Position numbers and translations under genes: made by a program. A stretch of 64,000 nucleotides of DNA from Ceratodon purpureus (lineage: Eukaryota > Streptophyta > Bryopsida > Pseudoditrichales > Ditrichaceae), in assembly GCA_014871385.1 (NCBI GenBank), contig CM026426.1:52872478-52936477 (forward strand), read 5' to 3'. Shown here piece by piece: positions 1-10,938 of the stretch (its first letter is position 1; the number at the start of each line of letters is the position of its first letter). The notes beneath the pieces were generated by a model. It did not search any database. It worked only from the letters and a program-made list of their open reading frames with translations, and was not told the DNA's origin.

Positions 1-960
1 TAGTCCATGATAGTACAAAACTACATGGTGTACAAGCTTTTGAGGCTTTGGTAGCACAAACTTTCGCAAGGTGCATGCATGTTATTCCACTAAGAGCACA
101 ATAATATGCACTTGTTGGATGTGCTAATGCCATACTTTCAAATTTTGAAGGTACTTTGTACTTTATCTACCATTTTTGTAGCTAGAATCTCTATGTAGTA
201 AGTCTCTTTGACCTAATAATGTGCTCAAGCTATACATTTGCAATTTTGCAAAGACTCAAATAACATCAACATAATAGTTTGTGATTTACAAATAGTTTAG
301 AACTTCATATCTTGATGAAGATTATATTTTATTATAAAAATATATGTTTGCATTTTTAGCATAAATGCAAAAGACATGCTTAAACTTGGACTCAAATGTC
401 CAAACGCCTAGCATTCACTATTTATCTTCCACATAGGGGTGTTGGCAAGCTACGCCTATGGAAAAAGTATGTCAAAAAAGTACATTTTACGAAGTACCCT
501 TCATATTGTAAATCTTTTCTTTAGGAAATAAACATAGTTCTGAGCTGCTTATTATAAAATTAGCTTCGTCCACTGCTATGCATTGTTGTTTAAAGTCAAA
601 GATCAAGAGAAAAGGTTTGGGCAACTCTCTTTGTAATACTTTTCCAAATTTTTAAAGTATGCCAGATTGTAGAAATCTTGACAAAGTACTTATTTTCTTG
701 CAACTGGAGTTTTGTATTGCTCTGATTTTCTTGCAAGGAATGTGGCTTCTATGTCGCTACAGATCTCTATAAAGAAAGTAACCAAAAAATGAAAATCCGT
801 GGCAAAAATTTATGAGGTGGGTGTTTTTATTTTGCAGTCCAAAAGTCCACAAAAAAATGGACGCAAAGTTGGTTCTTCTATGCAGGCGGCATTCCTAAAG
901 TCTGCTCTTTGTTGGCTAACGACTCGATCTTCTATAAATTCTATTTTTTGTGGACTTTAG
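1..960. other. AT-rich stretch without a recognisable gene
   Basis: No open frame longer than about 60 codons with protein-like composition was seen on either strand. The stretch lies upstream of the GTAC-rich zone that may mark the left edge of DDE-SET element copy 1. Confidence 0.5.
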
Positions 961-1030
961 GATCTCATGCGGCCGCCATTAAGAGTACTATGCGGGGTAC
1001 TTTCCAGAAACAGAAGTACTTAGAGTACTT

Positions 1031-1950
1031 TATAGCGTAATCACCATCGTCCAATTTTGATGCCTTTCGATCTCAGCCGTACACGTCATGATAAGATCCG
1101 AATATATTGGATCTGGGCTGTTTGAGTTTCGGTGAAGTTTCTATTCATTCATGCTACGGATGACGTTTCTTCTTTTCTGTTCATCTACTCGTGGGTCGTC
1201 TTGCATGCGCACAGGCGCATGCAAGGATTTGCAACCTCGTCTCTATTCTTCCTTCAGTGTTCCAAATGGTGTAAGCTGCGGCGCTGCCGTTTCAAGGGTT
1301 TGCAACACCAATGTTAGGGGAAGGCTGTCCGTACAACCCATCATTAGTTTAGTCCCAAATCACGTCGTACTATGTAGTTAGAGAACCTCCTCAGCTTGTC
1401 CAACAACGAATTACTCACTACTTCCCTGCTTGCAATGGTGTCGATGAGGAGATTTAGAGTGTAGGTCAACAGTTTATCGCCCCTTCATGCTATAGTCCAA
1501 ATGATGATGTGTCAAGCAGTTCGCACATTTCAGGTACACCAACTTCACGGCTTGGAGATATTGCATGGTACCTCCATAGTGGAAACCAAGCAGTACATGC
1601 CTGTGAGCATCTTGTCCGGAATTTGAAGACTCTGTTTGGGTCAGAGGTCACTGAAGACGCAGTGCCTCCTGAGGACTTCACCGCATAACCATCCACAACT
1701 CCTTCCCGTACGCGCTTGGTGAATTTCATTCCCTTCATCATTCTGTTTCATTGGCTTGAAGTTCTTACTCTAGTTTTGATTCCTAGTTTTAGCTGTTGCA
1801 GACAACATGTTCCACATGTTGACAAATGTTTTTGCTCGTAGGTTTTCGACATGGGTCTTTGCAGACTCTATTTTCCCAGACTGTCTCCTCCTTCTCTAAC
1901 CGCGTAGTCTCTCCTTGTTGGTGTTCGCGGCTGTCTGGGGCATTTGTAGG
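1031..1950 (+). other. Leader region of DDE transposase copy 1
   Basis: This stretch corresponds in position to the region before the transposase start in copy 2. One frame is open from 1458 to a stop at 1688 (about 76 codons, Ser/Thr-rich at the start) without a convincing ATG. It matches by position the short ORF at 47306-47653, but sequence similarity is not clear. The 3' edge ends in a splice-acceptor-like tag just before the ATG at 1951, as in copy 2. Confidence 0.3.
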
Positions 1951-2739
1951 ATGGGCGACAAATCCCGAACACAGAGGTTGAGCATGCGACGGCCTGGTCC
2001 TGCGGAGACGGCGTCAATAGAATCTGCAGAGGCTGCACGGTTAGAGAAAGCGGAGCGCAATCGTGTGTATAAGCAATGCCATCGAGAGCACTCTTTGGAG
2101 CGTTCGGAAGGAGGGGAGAAGGAGATATCGACAAAGGACACATCAATTGATGAAGTCGATGAGATTTCGACTAGGGTTGCATCCAGAGTTGCTCAGAAGA
2201 TTGTCACAACCATATCTCATGAGCTGAATGCTCTCCCTGGCCCTCAGAGTTGACAAACTATGCTTCAGAAGGTTCTGCGCCATAATCAAGTTTGGCCTCT
2301 CTTACACGACTACTACCCTCATCATTTAGAGGCAAAAAGTATCCATTACTTGATTCAAAGTTTTAGATCTGAGTTACATTCCCTATCTATACCATTTTCA
2401 AACAATATGTTAATTAGAAAAGGTGCCTTGTTAGATGCTGCTGTTAGTGGCAGTGTAGATGGTGTTAGGGCGCTTGCACGTGTTTTGGGAACTAAACAGG
2501 AAAATATTCAAGCTGCCTTGGAAAGGAGAGAAGAATACAGAGAGGGAGCTCATCGGTTTGTACCACTACGCAGGCAGAAATGAGTAGACACTACGACCAC
2601 GTACACAGTTGAGTCAGTGAAGACTTGGTGGCACAGTCACACTAGAGTTAGCCCGAACAGGAAGGACGTGGTCAATAAAGGCGGTGGTGTGAAGAGGGGA
2701 GGAGAGACACATGCTAAGCACTACTTGACTGTCACGCTA

Positions 2740-3347
2740 GTATGGTTTCAGTACATTTCAATTACCCATTGCTTCACCGTATATATGCTAAGTATTGCCA
2801 TGTACTATGAACTCCCATCGTTGGGGTACTTTGATACTGCTAGCAGTTCAACTACTAGTAAATAAGTACTTCAAATACTGTGGATCGCCTTGTGCAGTAC
2901 ATTTTTGATTTCAAACTTGAGATAGTATGTTACCTGATGACTTGAATTCGTACCTGTAGTAGAGTGTGTATTAGGTTTATTTGAAGTGTACTTGGTTAAG
3001 TACAACTTCATAGGGGGAATTTACGTGCAATGTAATTTAGATACTGCATGGTACAATTTACATGTATGTGTTAGAGTACACTCTGTACTTGAACCATTTT
3101 GTATTGTTGCCATAATACATTTTTCTCAAGCGATGTACTTCTATTTAGTAACTCATTGTAGAAGAGTACTTCGAAGAAGTATGACAACAACTAATGTAGT
3201 ACTTATAGTGTTTCGGCGTACGTACATTCTGTACTTTGTATAAGTACTTCCATTCCAAAATGTTTTTCAAGGGTCACCTTCGTGAGTACCGCAGTACTAC
3301 TAATACTTCACATCGGTGGCTTGTTATAGACAACCTTCTATCTGCAG
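2740..3347 (+). other. GTAC-dense intron in DDE copy 1
   Basis: The donor is GTATGG at 2740 and the acceptor is CTGCAG ending at 3347. A hand count gives about 20 GTAC tetranucleotides in 608 bp, against 2-3 expected for random sequence. The intron sits at the same point of the protein as the intron 48630-49450 in copy 2, which is similarly dense. Confidence 0.7.
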
Positions 3348-4389
3348 TTCAAACACGCTCACCCGGAGTGCAAGATAGGCCAACAAAGCTTTGAGAATCT
3401 CAAGCCTTGGTATGTGAAACCTCTAAAGGACCGAAATGTTTGTTGCTGTATCTACAACATAGAAATGGATCTCATGAGGGTAGGTTTCAACACTCTACAA
3501 GAGGAGAAGAGGGGACTGCATGCCCAACAGGGTTGCTCCTGTACATGTCAAGTTTGTTCTACTGTCATGGAGGGTGCATCGGAGGAGAGTGTAGGCTGTG
3601 ATGCTCATTACAGTGTATACAAGCGAATCACTCTACTGTGGGAAGCGTGCCTTTGTCCAAAACCGGAGTTGGCTGAATGGCACAAACTAAAATGTTTAAT
3701 GGGTGAATGTAAGGACTGTGGGGTAGGTACACTCCCAGTTTGCCCACACGAGTTGTCTTCGGAGAGTGAGCCGAAGCTACGTTGGAAGCATTTCTCTTAC
3801 GTTCAGATTGGGGTGGATCGAGAGACAGGAAAGCCAAAGAAACGTTTGCAGGAGGTGTACCAAGAAACAAGTCCAGTACAATTCATCGACTACATCAAAC
3901 CAAATGTGGAGGCTTTCATAAAGCACAACTTTATTGCCAATTGGCAAGATAATTAGTGCAAGGAAATGATGGAAGGTTTGCTTGAGGGAGTTTTAGTTTC
4001 CCACATTGATTTTGCTGAGAACTATGAATTCCAGATTCAAAATGAAGTCCAAAGCATGTACTATATGTCTGAGTATATGTCCTTGTTGGTCCACATCACT
4101 TTGCAGAGAGTCCTTGATGTGAGTGGTGATTTGATCACCAGAAAACATACACACTACTATATTTTGGATGACAAGAAACATGACAATTTGTTTGTTCAGC
4201 ATTGTCTCATGCTTCACTGGAGGTGGTTGAGTGCTAACGGGGAAAAGCCGAGGGAGCATTGGATATTCTCTGATGACTTTGCAGGTTAGTTTAAAGGGGC
4301 TACTGCGATGTATTTTGTTGCTAAGTATCCCAGTCTCTCTAGAGGCTGCTCTATGATCTGGAACTTTTTCGCAACTGGACATGGAAAAG

Positions 4390-4601
4390 GTACTTGTTAT
4401 TCAGTACTTTTGTGTTGCTTTGAGCTGAGTTCCCGTAATTTTGTACTTTTATTAGTGGAGCGTATGTACTTATGTACTTCTTGAGTAGAGACAGTGTACT
4501 TATGTACTTTTTTGAATGAAGCAGAATTTTTATTACGGGATGGGGATGATGTGCTATGCAGTCAATATGGATTTATTCAACAGTATTGGATGCAATTGTA
4601 G
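4390..4601 (+). other. Copy-1-only intron in the DDE gene, GTAC-rich
   Basis: The donor is GTACTTG at 4390 and the acceptor TTGTAG ends at 4601. Removing it joins GHGK to GEWDGAG. Copy 2 reads AHGKGEWDGAG without interruption. The intron holds about seven GTAC motifs in 212 bp. Confidence 0.75.
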
Positions 4602-4791
4602 GTGAATGGGATGGTGCAGGAGCCGTAGTGAAGCGTGCTTTACGCATCGAACAAATTCGTAACCCTGAGAGGCAGCTGCAAAACGCACTCCAATGTGTTG
4701 AGTTCTTACAGCAAGGCTTCTCTTATAGAGAGCCTTCTTCGTATGCAGGGACCATTAGGAGAGATATTCACCGTACCTTTTGGCACGGAGG

Positions 4792-5660
4792 GTAGCTTAT
4801 ACGTGAGCAGAGATTTGGAGAGCAGAGAGCACAAAATGGGGGACTGAATCTAAAAATAGAACTTTTAAAACTAAAACTAAAATATAAAATTAGAAGATTC
4901 GAATATTCTCAATATATTTTTAGAAATAACCTTATTTTAGTAATTTCATTGACCCTATAGCCGTGGACTAATTATAGTATTTTCATTGAATTTGTAATTC
5001 GTTTTCTACTTTCTTGGTGATTAATTTTTTGACGCGCACCAATTACTATGCTCCAGGTCCCTCTAACTAGTTCAGGCATTCATAAATTCCCCTTATCCCC
5101 TCACATTTATATGCAAATTACAATTTAAAATGTACTGGAATTGAACCTCTTAGGCGATATTAAGTAACCTTTAATATCGTAACATTTTCTTAACATTACT
5201 AGAACTCATCCATTCTAGTCTACGTGCCTTTACACTTTTTCTTAATTTTATTTGTAATTATCTAGTATTTTTTATTAACTGCTTCTATTCTATCTATCTT
5301 GTTAAAGGGGTCGAAAGAGTCCTTTCATTTAATTTTATCTTTCAATTTATTTTCTCTTTCATTTTCTTAATCTCCTTCATATTCTTTTCAAGCTTAATAT
5401 TTTTTTTTGCTTTTATTTATTTTTATTTTTTTAATTTCATTTTTCATAAATGTTTTTTTCTTTTTTCTTTTATAATATCATTTTTAAATTTTTTTTTAAA
5501 TTTTTAAATTTTTAAATGCTAAATGACTTCTAGACAATCATCTTCCTTTTTCATTATGTTTAAGGGGATGACAACTTTTAAATGAAGGAAAAGCCGATTT
5601 TCAAGGGCGCCAAACATCTTCTTGAGTGATATTTAAGTTAAGATTATGGAATGTCTCTTC
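4792..5660 (+). repeat. Left long terminal inverted repeat of the 21.7-kb block
   Basis: The tip GTAGCTTATACGTGAG leads into purine-rich GGAGAGCAGAGAG and then AT-rich sequence. The reverse complement recurs at 25690-26522 with long stretches of roughly 85-90% identity (for example around 5030-5110 against 26160-26260). The outer end abuts the DDE gene cut at FWHGG. Confidence 0.8.
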
Positions 5661-5714
5661 CTCTTTTGTGTTGGTGTTTTGTGAAGCTCTTTTCTGTAGT
5701 GGCGGACAGCGGTT

Positions 5715-6164
5715 ATGGAAGACGTCAGAGATATTGTTGTTTCACTCGCTGACGATGTTTGCCCATTTCAACCATATGTTGAGGTGGAGGAGGAGGAGGT
5801 AATGGCCAACAACCAAGGGCGTTATTTGACAACGGATGTGGATGTACAATCGGATGTGAGAGCTGACCCTCCACGTTCAGATAATTTGGATGAGATCATA
5901 GTGCTGGAGGAGGACGCAGACGTGCCTTTGCAACCTCATGCATATTCCAAGGTTGGAAAGATCCCAAGGGGAACCTATTCCAGGGAATCAGTGAATCGGA
6001 GGCGGGGAGGTGGGCCATTGCTGAAACGTTCATACCAAGGACACTTGCCTAGTGTGGGACCGAAAGCGAACGCGAATGTAGATTGTCAAGTAGTACAGTC
6101 AGCGGCTGGCAGTCCTGCTGATAGTGTGGTAGGCAACCCTAAACGTGTTAGGTTCGAAGATTAA
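5715..6164 (+). CDS. Acidic protein of unknown function
   Basis: This is a 149-codon uninterrupted ORF that starts just inside the left inverted repeat. The first half is acidic, with a run EVEEEEV and the stretch DEIIVLEEDADV. The second half is basic and ends in NPKRVRFED. No family is recognised. Its position next to the terminal repeat suggests transcription from the repeat, as in many Mutator-like elements, but no clear TATA box is seen. It could be an accessory gene of the block or the first exon of a longer gene. Confidence 0.45.
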   Translation: MEDVRDIVVSLADDVCPFQPYVEVEEEEVMANNQGRYLTTDVDVQSDVRADPPRSDNLDEIIVLEEDADVPLQPHAYSKVGKIPRGTYSRESVNRRRGGGPLLKRSYQGHLPSVGPKANANVDCQVVQSAAGSPADSVVGNPKRVRFED

Positions 6165-6837
6165 GACATCTAATAAAAAGTATATGTTTGCTGTAATAAA
6201 GGGTACATGTCAGAGGATACGAAGTATATAGTGCACTTGTTGAAGATAGAATGTTTTGAAATAGAATGCAATCAATGTGAACAACAAAGCCTTTATAAAT
6301 GTAAAAGTCAATATAGCTTCCGTATTGCTGACTTAGTACATGGGATATTACTACATTAATATATACATTAATACATACCATAATATACTATAATAAATAC
6401 CACATCATATACTGTAGTGAATAAATAAAACTATGGTATATTCTTTTATATAATTACAACACTACATTATTGCATTAACGTTTACCATGCTAAAATTTGT
6501 TTTGATTTGTTTGTACTTAACTCCTTAATGCTACAACTAATTGGTATCATTTGTTTGTTGTTTATTTAAAACTCTCATCTACTTCACATTATCCATCCAA
6601 TTAATTTTAATTGATACAGTAGTAAGAATCCAACCAAAGTCCACGTCTTACATGTTTTACAGTCATCATCTGCTTTTTTATTCATGTTTATATTATTATT
6701 AATATATCAACAGAAAAGAAATGTGAGTCATCATATTTTAGAACTTGGTAACTCACTTCCAGGTCGTCATCTGAGAAGCTTTCCTGATGGTAGACTTGAC
6801 CATCACAAATGATTTCATCGCAAGTCAATACTCCAAA
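6165..6837. other. AT-rich gap without gene
   Basis: Only short frames are present. The sequence is AT-rich with TATATA-like runs, lies downstream of both neighbouring genes and may hold their 3' ends. Confidence 0.4.
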
Positions 6838-9800
6838 GAATTCGAGGACGACGCAAGATTCCACACTCTAGGACTAGCTTGACCTTGTTGATGCTAAAGG
6901 AAGGCGCATGGATGAAAAGCTTGGCTTCGGGATCACGGTTGCAGACCTTCAAGAGTATGTAATACATATTGTGCTTTCAGTACGTGAACTGAATCCTGCC
7001 TCAAAACGTAGTCATTGTCTTCTTGAATGCTGGGCAAGTGCAACCAGGGTAAGAACTGATGGTAATCTGGTACTGTGAGATGTGCGGAGCAACGCCCGAC
7101 TCTAGCCCAATGATGCAACCATGGCCTGGCTGAGGTATCATGGTGAGAGAATGGAGGCGCACCTTAAGAGACTCGAAGGATCCCATGGAGAGTCGCTGCG
7201 CCGGAGTAGGACGAGTGGTAGTGCGCTTCACAATCTTGCCGTCTCTCTTGCCTGGGTAGCGATCAGCGTCTGGAGGAACTGGCACCGAGTTGAGATTTGC
7301 AGGTGGCGGGGCAGAGGAGAAGAGGCGTCTTGGGGAGACCGGCTTCTTCTGCGGAAGTTGAAACCCTGCTGCTTCGATGGCAAGAATCTCAGTGAGTTTT
7401 AGGTTTGTAGAATTAGTTTTACTGGGCAGACCTCTGGAATCGAGGGCACTTCCTGGTCCTTCGAGTAGTGTGCTACCCACCAGCGCCTTGTGCCTTTCAC
7501 GCATCGCACAATATCATCAGAGCACAAGAAGAACTTTGTCCTCTCAGCTGTGTTCCTCCGATCGTTAGTCCAAACCCCAGTGTAGGTCGGTACAACAGTG
7601 CAATTGGGCCCTCTGACAATTCTCTCAGTGCACCTATTTTTTGTTCCAGCTCTTTGGGCCCAACAACACTTTGCAGAAGCTTTGTTAAGTCTCGATATGT
7701 GCCACTCCTTCACATCGACCTTGGTTTCTTCAACCGCGTTGACATGACGAATGCCGGCCTTCTTCACAGGTGAAGGTAAGGGGATTCAACTTCCCGGGCA
7801 GGAGATTGTGTACCTTCTACGTCATTGTCATGTTCGGAGTTGTCTTCCAGAATGATGGGCATCTGCACGGTGCGAGCCCGGACGGCACGTCTTGGGCCTT
7901 TCAGGCAAGAGAAGTTTGTCTTGTCCGGGCGTTGAGACTCCTCCTCAGCTCCAATGGGAACGTCGGCTTTTTGCTTTTGTGATCCAAACACTTCCGCTCC
8001 AGGCATGATAGGTTGACGGGTGCTGAACTCTTCCGCTCCTTGCATATCGAGCATGGAATCTTCGAGCAGTGTAGGATTTGCTGTTTTTTTTGCCCTGCGT
8101 TCCGCCATCCTGAGCTTGAGTTCCTTCTTCATTGGTCCTGTTCCGCCAACGTCCAATTTTGAGGAACTGGTAGTAGTTAACAACCTGTAGAAAAGCTCAA
8201 ACAAAATCGTCTACTGTGGCAACGTAGAGGTCATTATCCTTGTTTCCTGAAGCTTGGAGCCACTTGTTATGAACTGTTTCGGCGAGGTTGCAGGTCGGCA
8301 TCTCTGTGAGTTCTTCTTCTGTGAATTTTTGCAGTGTAGACAGTAGGAGCCGTTAGATTAAACAAATGGAGTTTTGTAGTTTAGGAATAAGAAAAAGAGT
8401 CCGCCTCTGCCATCCTGGTCGCGGCCCTGAACTGATTGCACATCTTCTTCTGCTGTTCCCAGAGTTCTTTGGGGAAGTGCTTCTCCGTATACTGGACCAT
8501 GTTCTGTGTCTAGTGGAACAAGCACGACCTCTCGCGGTCCTCCATTGGGTCCTCTTTGTTGCCATTGCCGTAGACGATACGCACTGCATTCCAATTCGCT
8601 TGTGCGTTGTCCGCCATGAACCCCTTGAAGTTTGGCGTTGCAACGCCATTGTTCTCCATGACCAAGTTCAGGTTTTTCCAGAAGACGAGCTGGGCCTCTG
8701 TATCCTCCGACTGCATGTCGCAACTAGCGATTGTCATCACGCGACAGTAGGTGGCGTCGTACACATGGCAGGCCATCGTCGACCACTCTTTCATGCGTTG
8801 CACATGGTCGAACATGATCCAGGCATTCTCCAAATCTCTGCTAGGTTGCATTTTGCTGACCAAGTCGACACCACTTCCCGGCTCGACCTCCGACATCTTG
8901 AAGACAAAGACTTTGTCACGCATAGCTCCCTGACCAGGAAACTTATTGTCTTGGACAAACGCCCACAGACTGTTTCCTCGGAGCTTGGTGATTCCTTCCA
9001 TGATTCCGTACCTTCTGATGATTTTGAAGGTCACGACTTTGTTGCGGATGTTTGGTGACGCCATGTCTTTGCATCGATCCAGAACAGGAACCAGCTCCTC
9101 CATTGTCAGCTTCCTCGGTGGTGCGTCCTCAGGCTGTAGTAGGTAGCTCCCGATGAGGTGTTTGCTCGCCTCCAAGACAACGGCGCTCTTCGTTGCTTTG
9201 TTATTCATCTCTACCTGCACTTGTATTAAGCTACTAATCTCTGCTTTAGAGTCTCTATAGTCCCCAACTTTTACTGGGTGATCATGTGTTCCTGTGAGAA
9301 TACATGCTCTTGTCTGATTCGCTTTGCCCACTACGTAATAAATTTTTGCCTCGCATGTAGCAACACATGATGGAGGTTCTTTACATACTTTGCAAACTAG
9401 CGCAGAGTCGGATGGAGGAGGCTGCAACAAGGGAATAGCTTGGAGAGTACATCCTTCAAACTCGGTCTCGTTAACCTTTAAAATCTTAGGTATACGCTTA
9501 AGGAAGTCGCACTCCTTGTTGATGCAGCGCAGCCATTCAACGCAGGTCGAACTTCAAAAAGAGAGTCCGAAGTCGTTCTTGATGTTTGTTGTGATGGTCT
9601 TGGTCCATAAGTGTCCGACGTATCGTTTGTCCATTCCTTGCATTGACTTTTCGGCAAGCTTAGAGGGTTCTGCAACAACTGGGGGCAACTCAAATAGAAC
9701 CGGACCATCGAACTTCGTAGGCAAGTACTCTACTCTCTTGTATCTAATTGTGGAGTAGTCTATCTTCTTCAAAATGTTTTTTGATCCACGCTTCATTGCA

Positions 9801-10369
9801 ACCTGTTTGAGGAGCGGAACTATGCTAACTGTGACCTCGGACAATGGAGGAGAGACATTGGAAGGAGGAGCATCAGCCTTGACCTTAGGCACCAACTTGA
9901 CGGGACTGACTTCGTCATCAGAAGAAAGTGATATGACGTACGGAGGAGGAGGTTTCTCTACATCAGAAGTCTCGGTTCCAGGCTCGACTTTGACCTTGAC
10001 ATCTCGAGGTATGGGAGTCTGAATTGTGCAAGTAGAAGAGCGACGGGGGGTGAGGATCTCCGTGGATGCAGCCATCAGAGAATCAGTGAGACTATAGACT
10101 CTATAGGATCCAGGGAGAAGTCTCTACTACAACGTATTGTTCTCATCTCTCAGTGAAAGTTGCCTGAGGGTGTGGGTAACCTCGGCAGTAACGTCATCGA
10201 AGATCTCCTCCTCTATACTGATGGTATCCTCACAAAAATGGAATCTGAGACTCAGGCAAAGAGAGGACACTGTAGCTAGACCATCGTCATCCACGCAAAT
10301 CCTAAGAGGGATTCCCATGTCTTGGACATACAGACAGACCATACCCTGGTTCGCAGGGATCTGAGCCAT
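6838..10369 (-). pseudogene. Mutator-like (MULE) transposase with SWIM zinc finger, broken
   Basis: Reading starts at MAQIPANQGM (10369), an 80-residue leader, then the same frame resumes at MAASTEIL (10075). The order is a Ser/Pro/acid linker; a Cys/His zone with CKVCKEPPSC, YVVGKANQTRACILTG and HDHPV, like the zinc finger before MULE cores; the core with VYDATYCRVMTIASCD (first Asp) and FKGFMADNAQANWNAVR (second Asp), followed by CLFH and TQNMVQYTEKHFP; and, near the 3' end, a SWIM-type motif SYPGCTCPAF with KH about 20 residues on and IFLKVCN-like text. About six or more stops and frame changes break it. In one, CLFH is followed by TAG where this family usually has Trp. It is a good candidate for the enzyme that moved the surrounding block. 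Confidence 0.8.
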
Positions 10370-10441
10370 AGCGGAAAGAAGGAAGTAGTGAGTGGACAAT
10401 CGATGCGGTATTGGGAAAGCAAAGTGAGAGGAATGATGCAT

Positions 10442-10938
10442 CGATGGTGATCCTTTTATTAAGGTCAGTCTGGACGACTAGATAATAATTCATTATGTTA
10501 GGTAACGAATGTATGATTAAAGAGAGACGGCGCTAACTAATTAGAATCCAGCTTTTTGGAGGCCCAAGTATACTAGGTAGGAGTTTTTAGAACTACGCAT
10601 TTAATATTTGAATTGTGGAACCGATTCTATTTGTTGTGAAGTTTGGTAAGATTAGAGTGAGCCGTCAGATGCTTCCATATTTAAAACAAGTATGCAAGTG
10701 CTTAATTCAAATCTTTTATTATTTTGTGGGCTTGGATTTTTTTCTACCAATATAGATTGATCTCATGAGCTTTAATTCAAAATGCATTTATTTATAGTTT
10801 TTAATAATTTAAGTAGGTTAAGCATAAGGTAAGTAGTTAGGACTGAGTCAAAGGGGTTGAAGGTTTGGGATATATAAGATGAAGGGAAGTTAGAAGGAGA
10901 GCTATATTGTGAGGAGAGTTCTCTTGTTAGTTAGACAC
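10442..10938 (+). promoter_or_regulatory. Intergenic region with TATA box
   Basis: The region separates divergent genes. A TATATAAG motif at about 10870 lies roughly 70 bases before the ATG at 10939, at a suitable distance for a TATA box with a short leader. Nothing else was recognised. Confidence 0.4.

Larger units (their letters stand above)
1951..4791 (+). pseudogene. DDE-type transposase, copy 1 (5' part, broken)
   Basis: The start is ATG at 1951, because MGDKSRTQRL matches MGNTAKRQRL of the copy at 47832. Exons are 1951-2739, 3348-4389 and 4602-4791. Order in the protein: charged N-terminal helices; a cysteine-rich zone (CCCIYNIEMD, then CSCTCQVC, then CLMGECKDCG with CPHEL); an RNase H-like core with SHIDFAENYEFQIQNEVQS (first Asp), FSDDFAG before FKGATAMYF (second Asp) and GEWDGAGAVVKRAL (third acidic candidate). 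In-frame stops interrupt it at about four places, several where copy 2 has Gln or Arg. The gene stops after FWHGG, where the long repeat at 4792 begins. The missing 3' part is represented by the minus-strand piece at 16647-17472. The transposase superfamily is not assigned. Confidence 0.8.

Noticed and set aside
995-1000. Exact left tip and target duplication for element copy 1
   Set aside because: GGGTAC here and at 34468 (reverse strand) look alike, but the 4-bp flanks TGCG and GGTG do not match, so the ends are given only as candidates.
4776-4791. A 16-bp target duplication of the large block
   Set aside because: The same 16 bases are also simply the DDE coding sequence that both fragments would share, so a true duplication cannot be told from overlap.
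8366-9058. Plus-strand ORF of 230 codons with His-rich sequence
   Set aside because: It is antisense to the MULE transposase core, which has recognisable DDE motifs on the minus strand.
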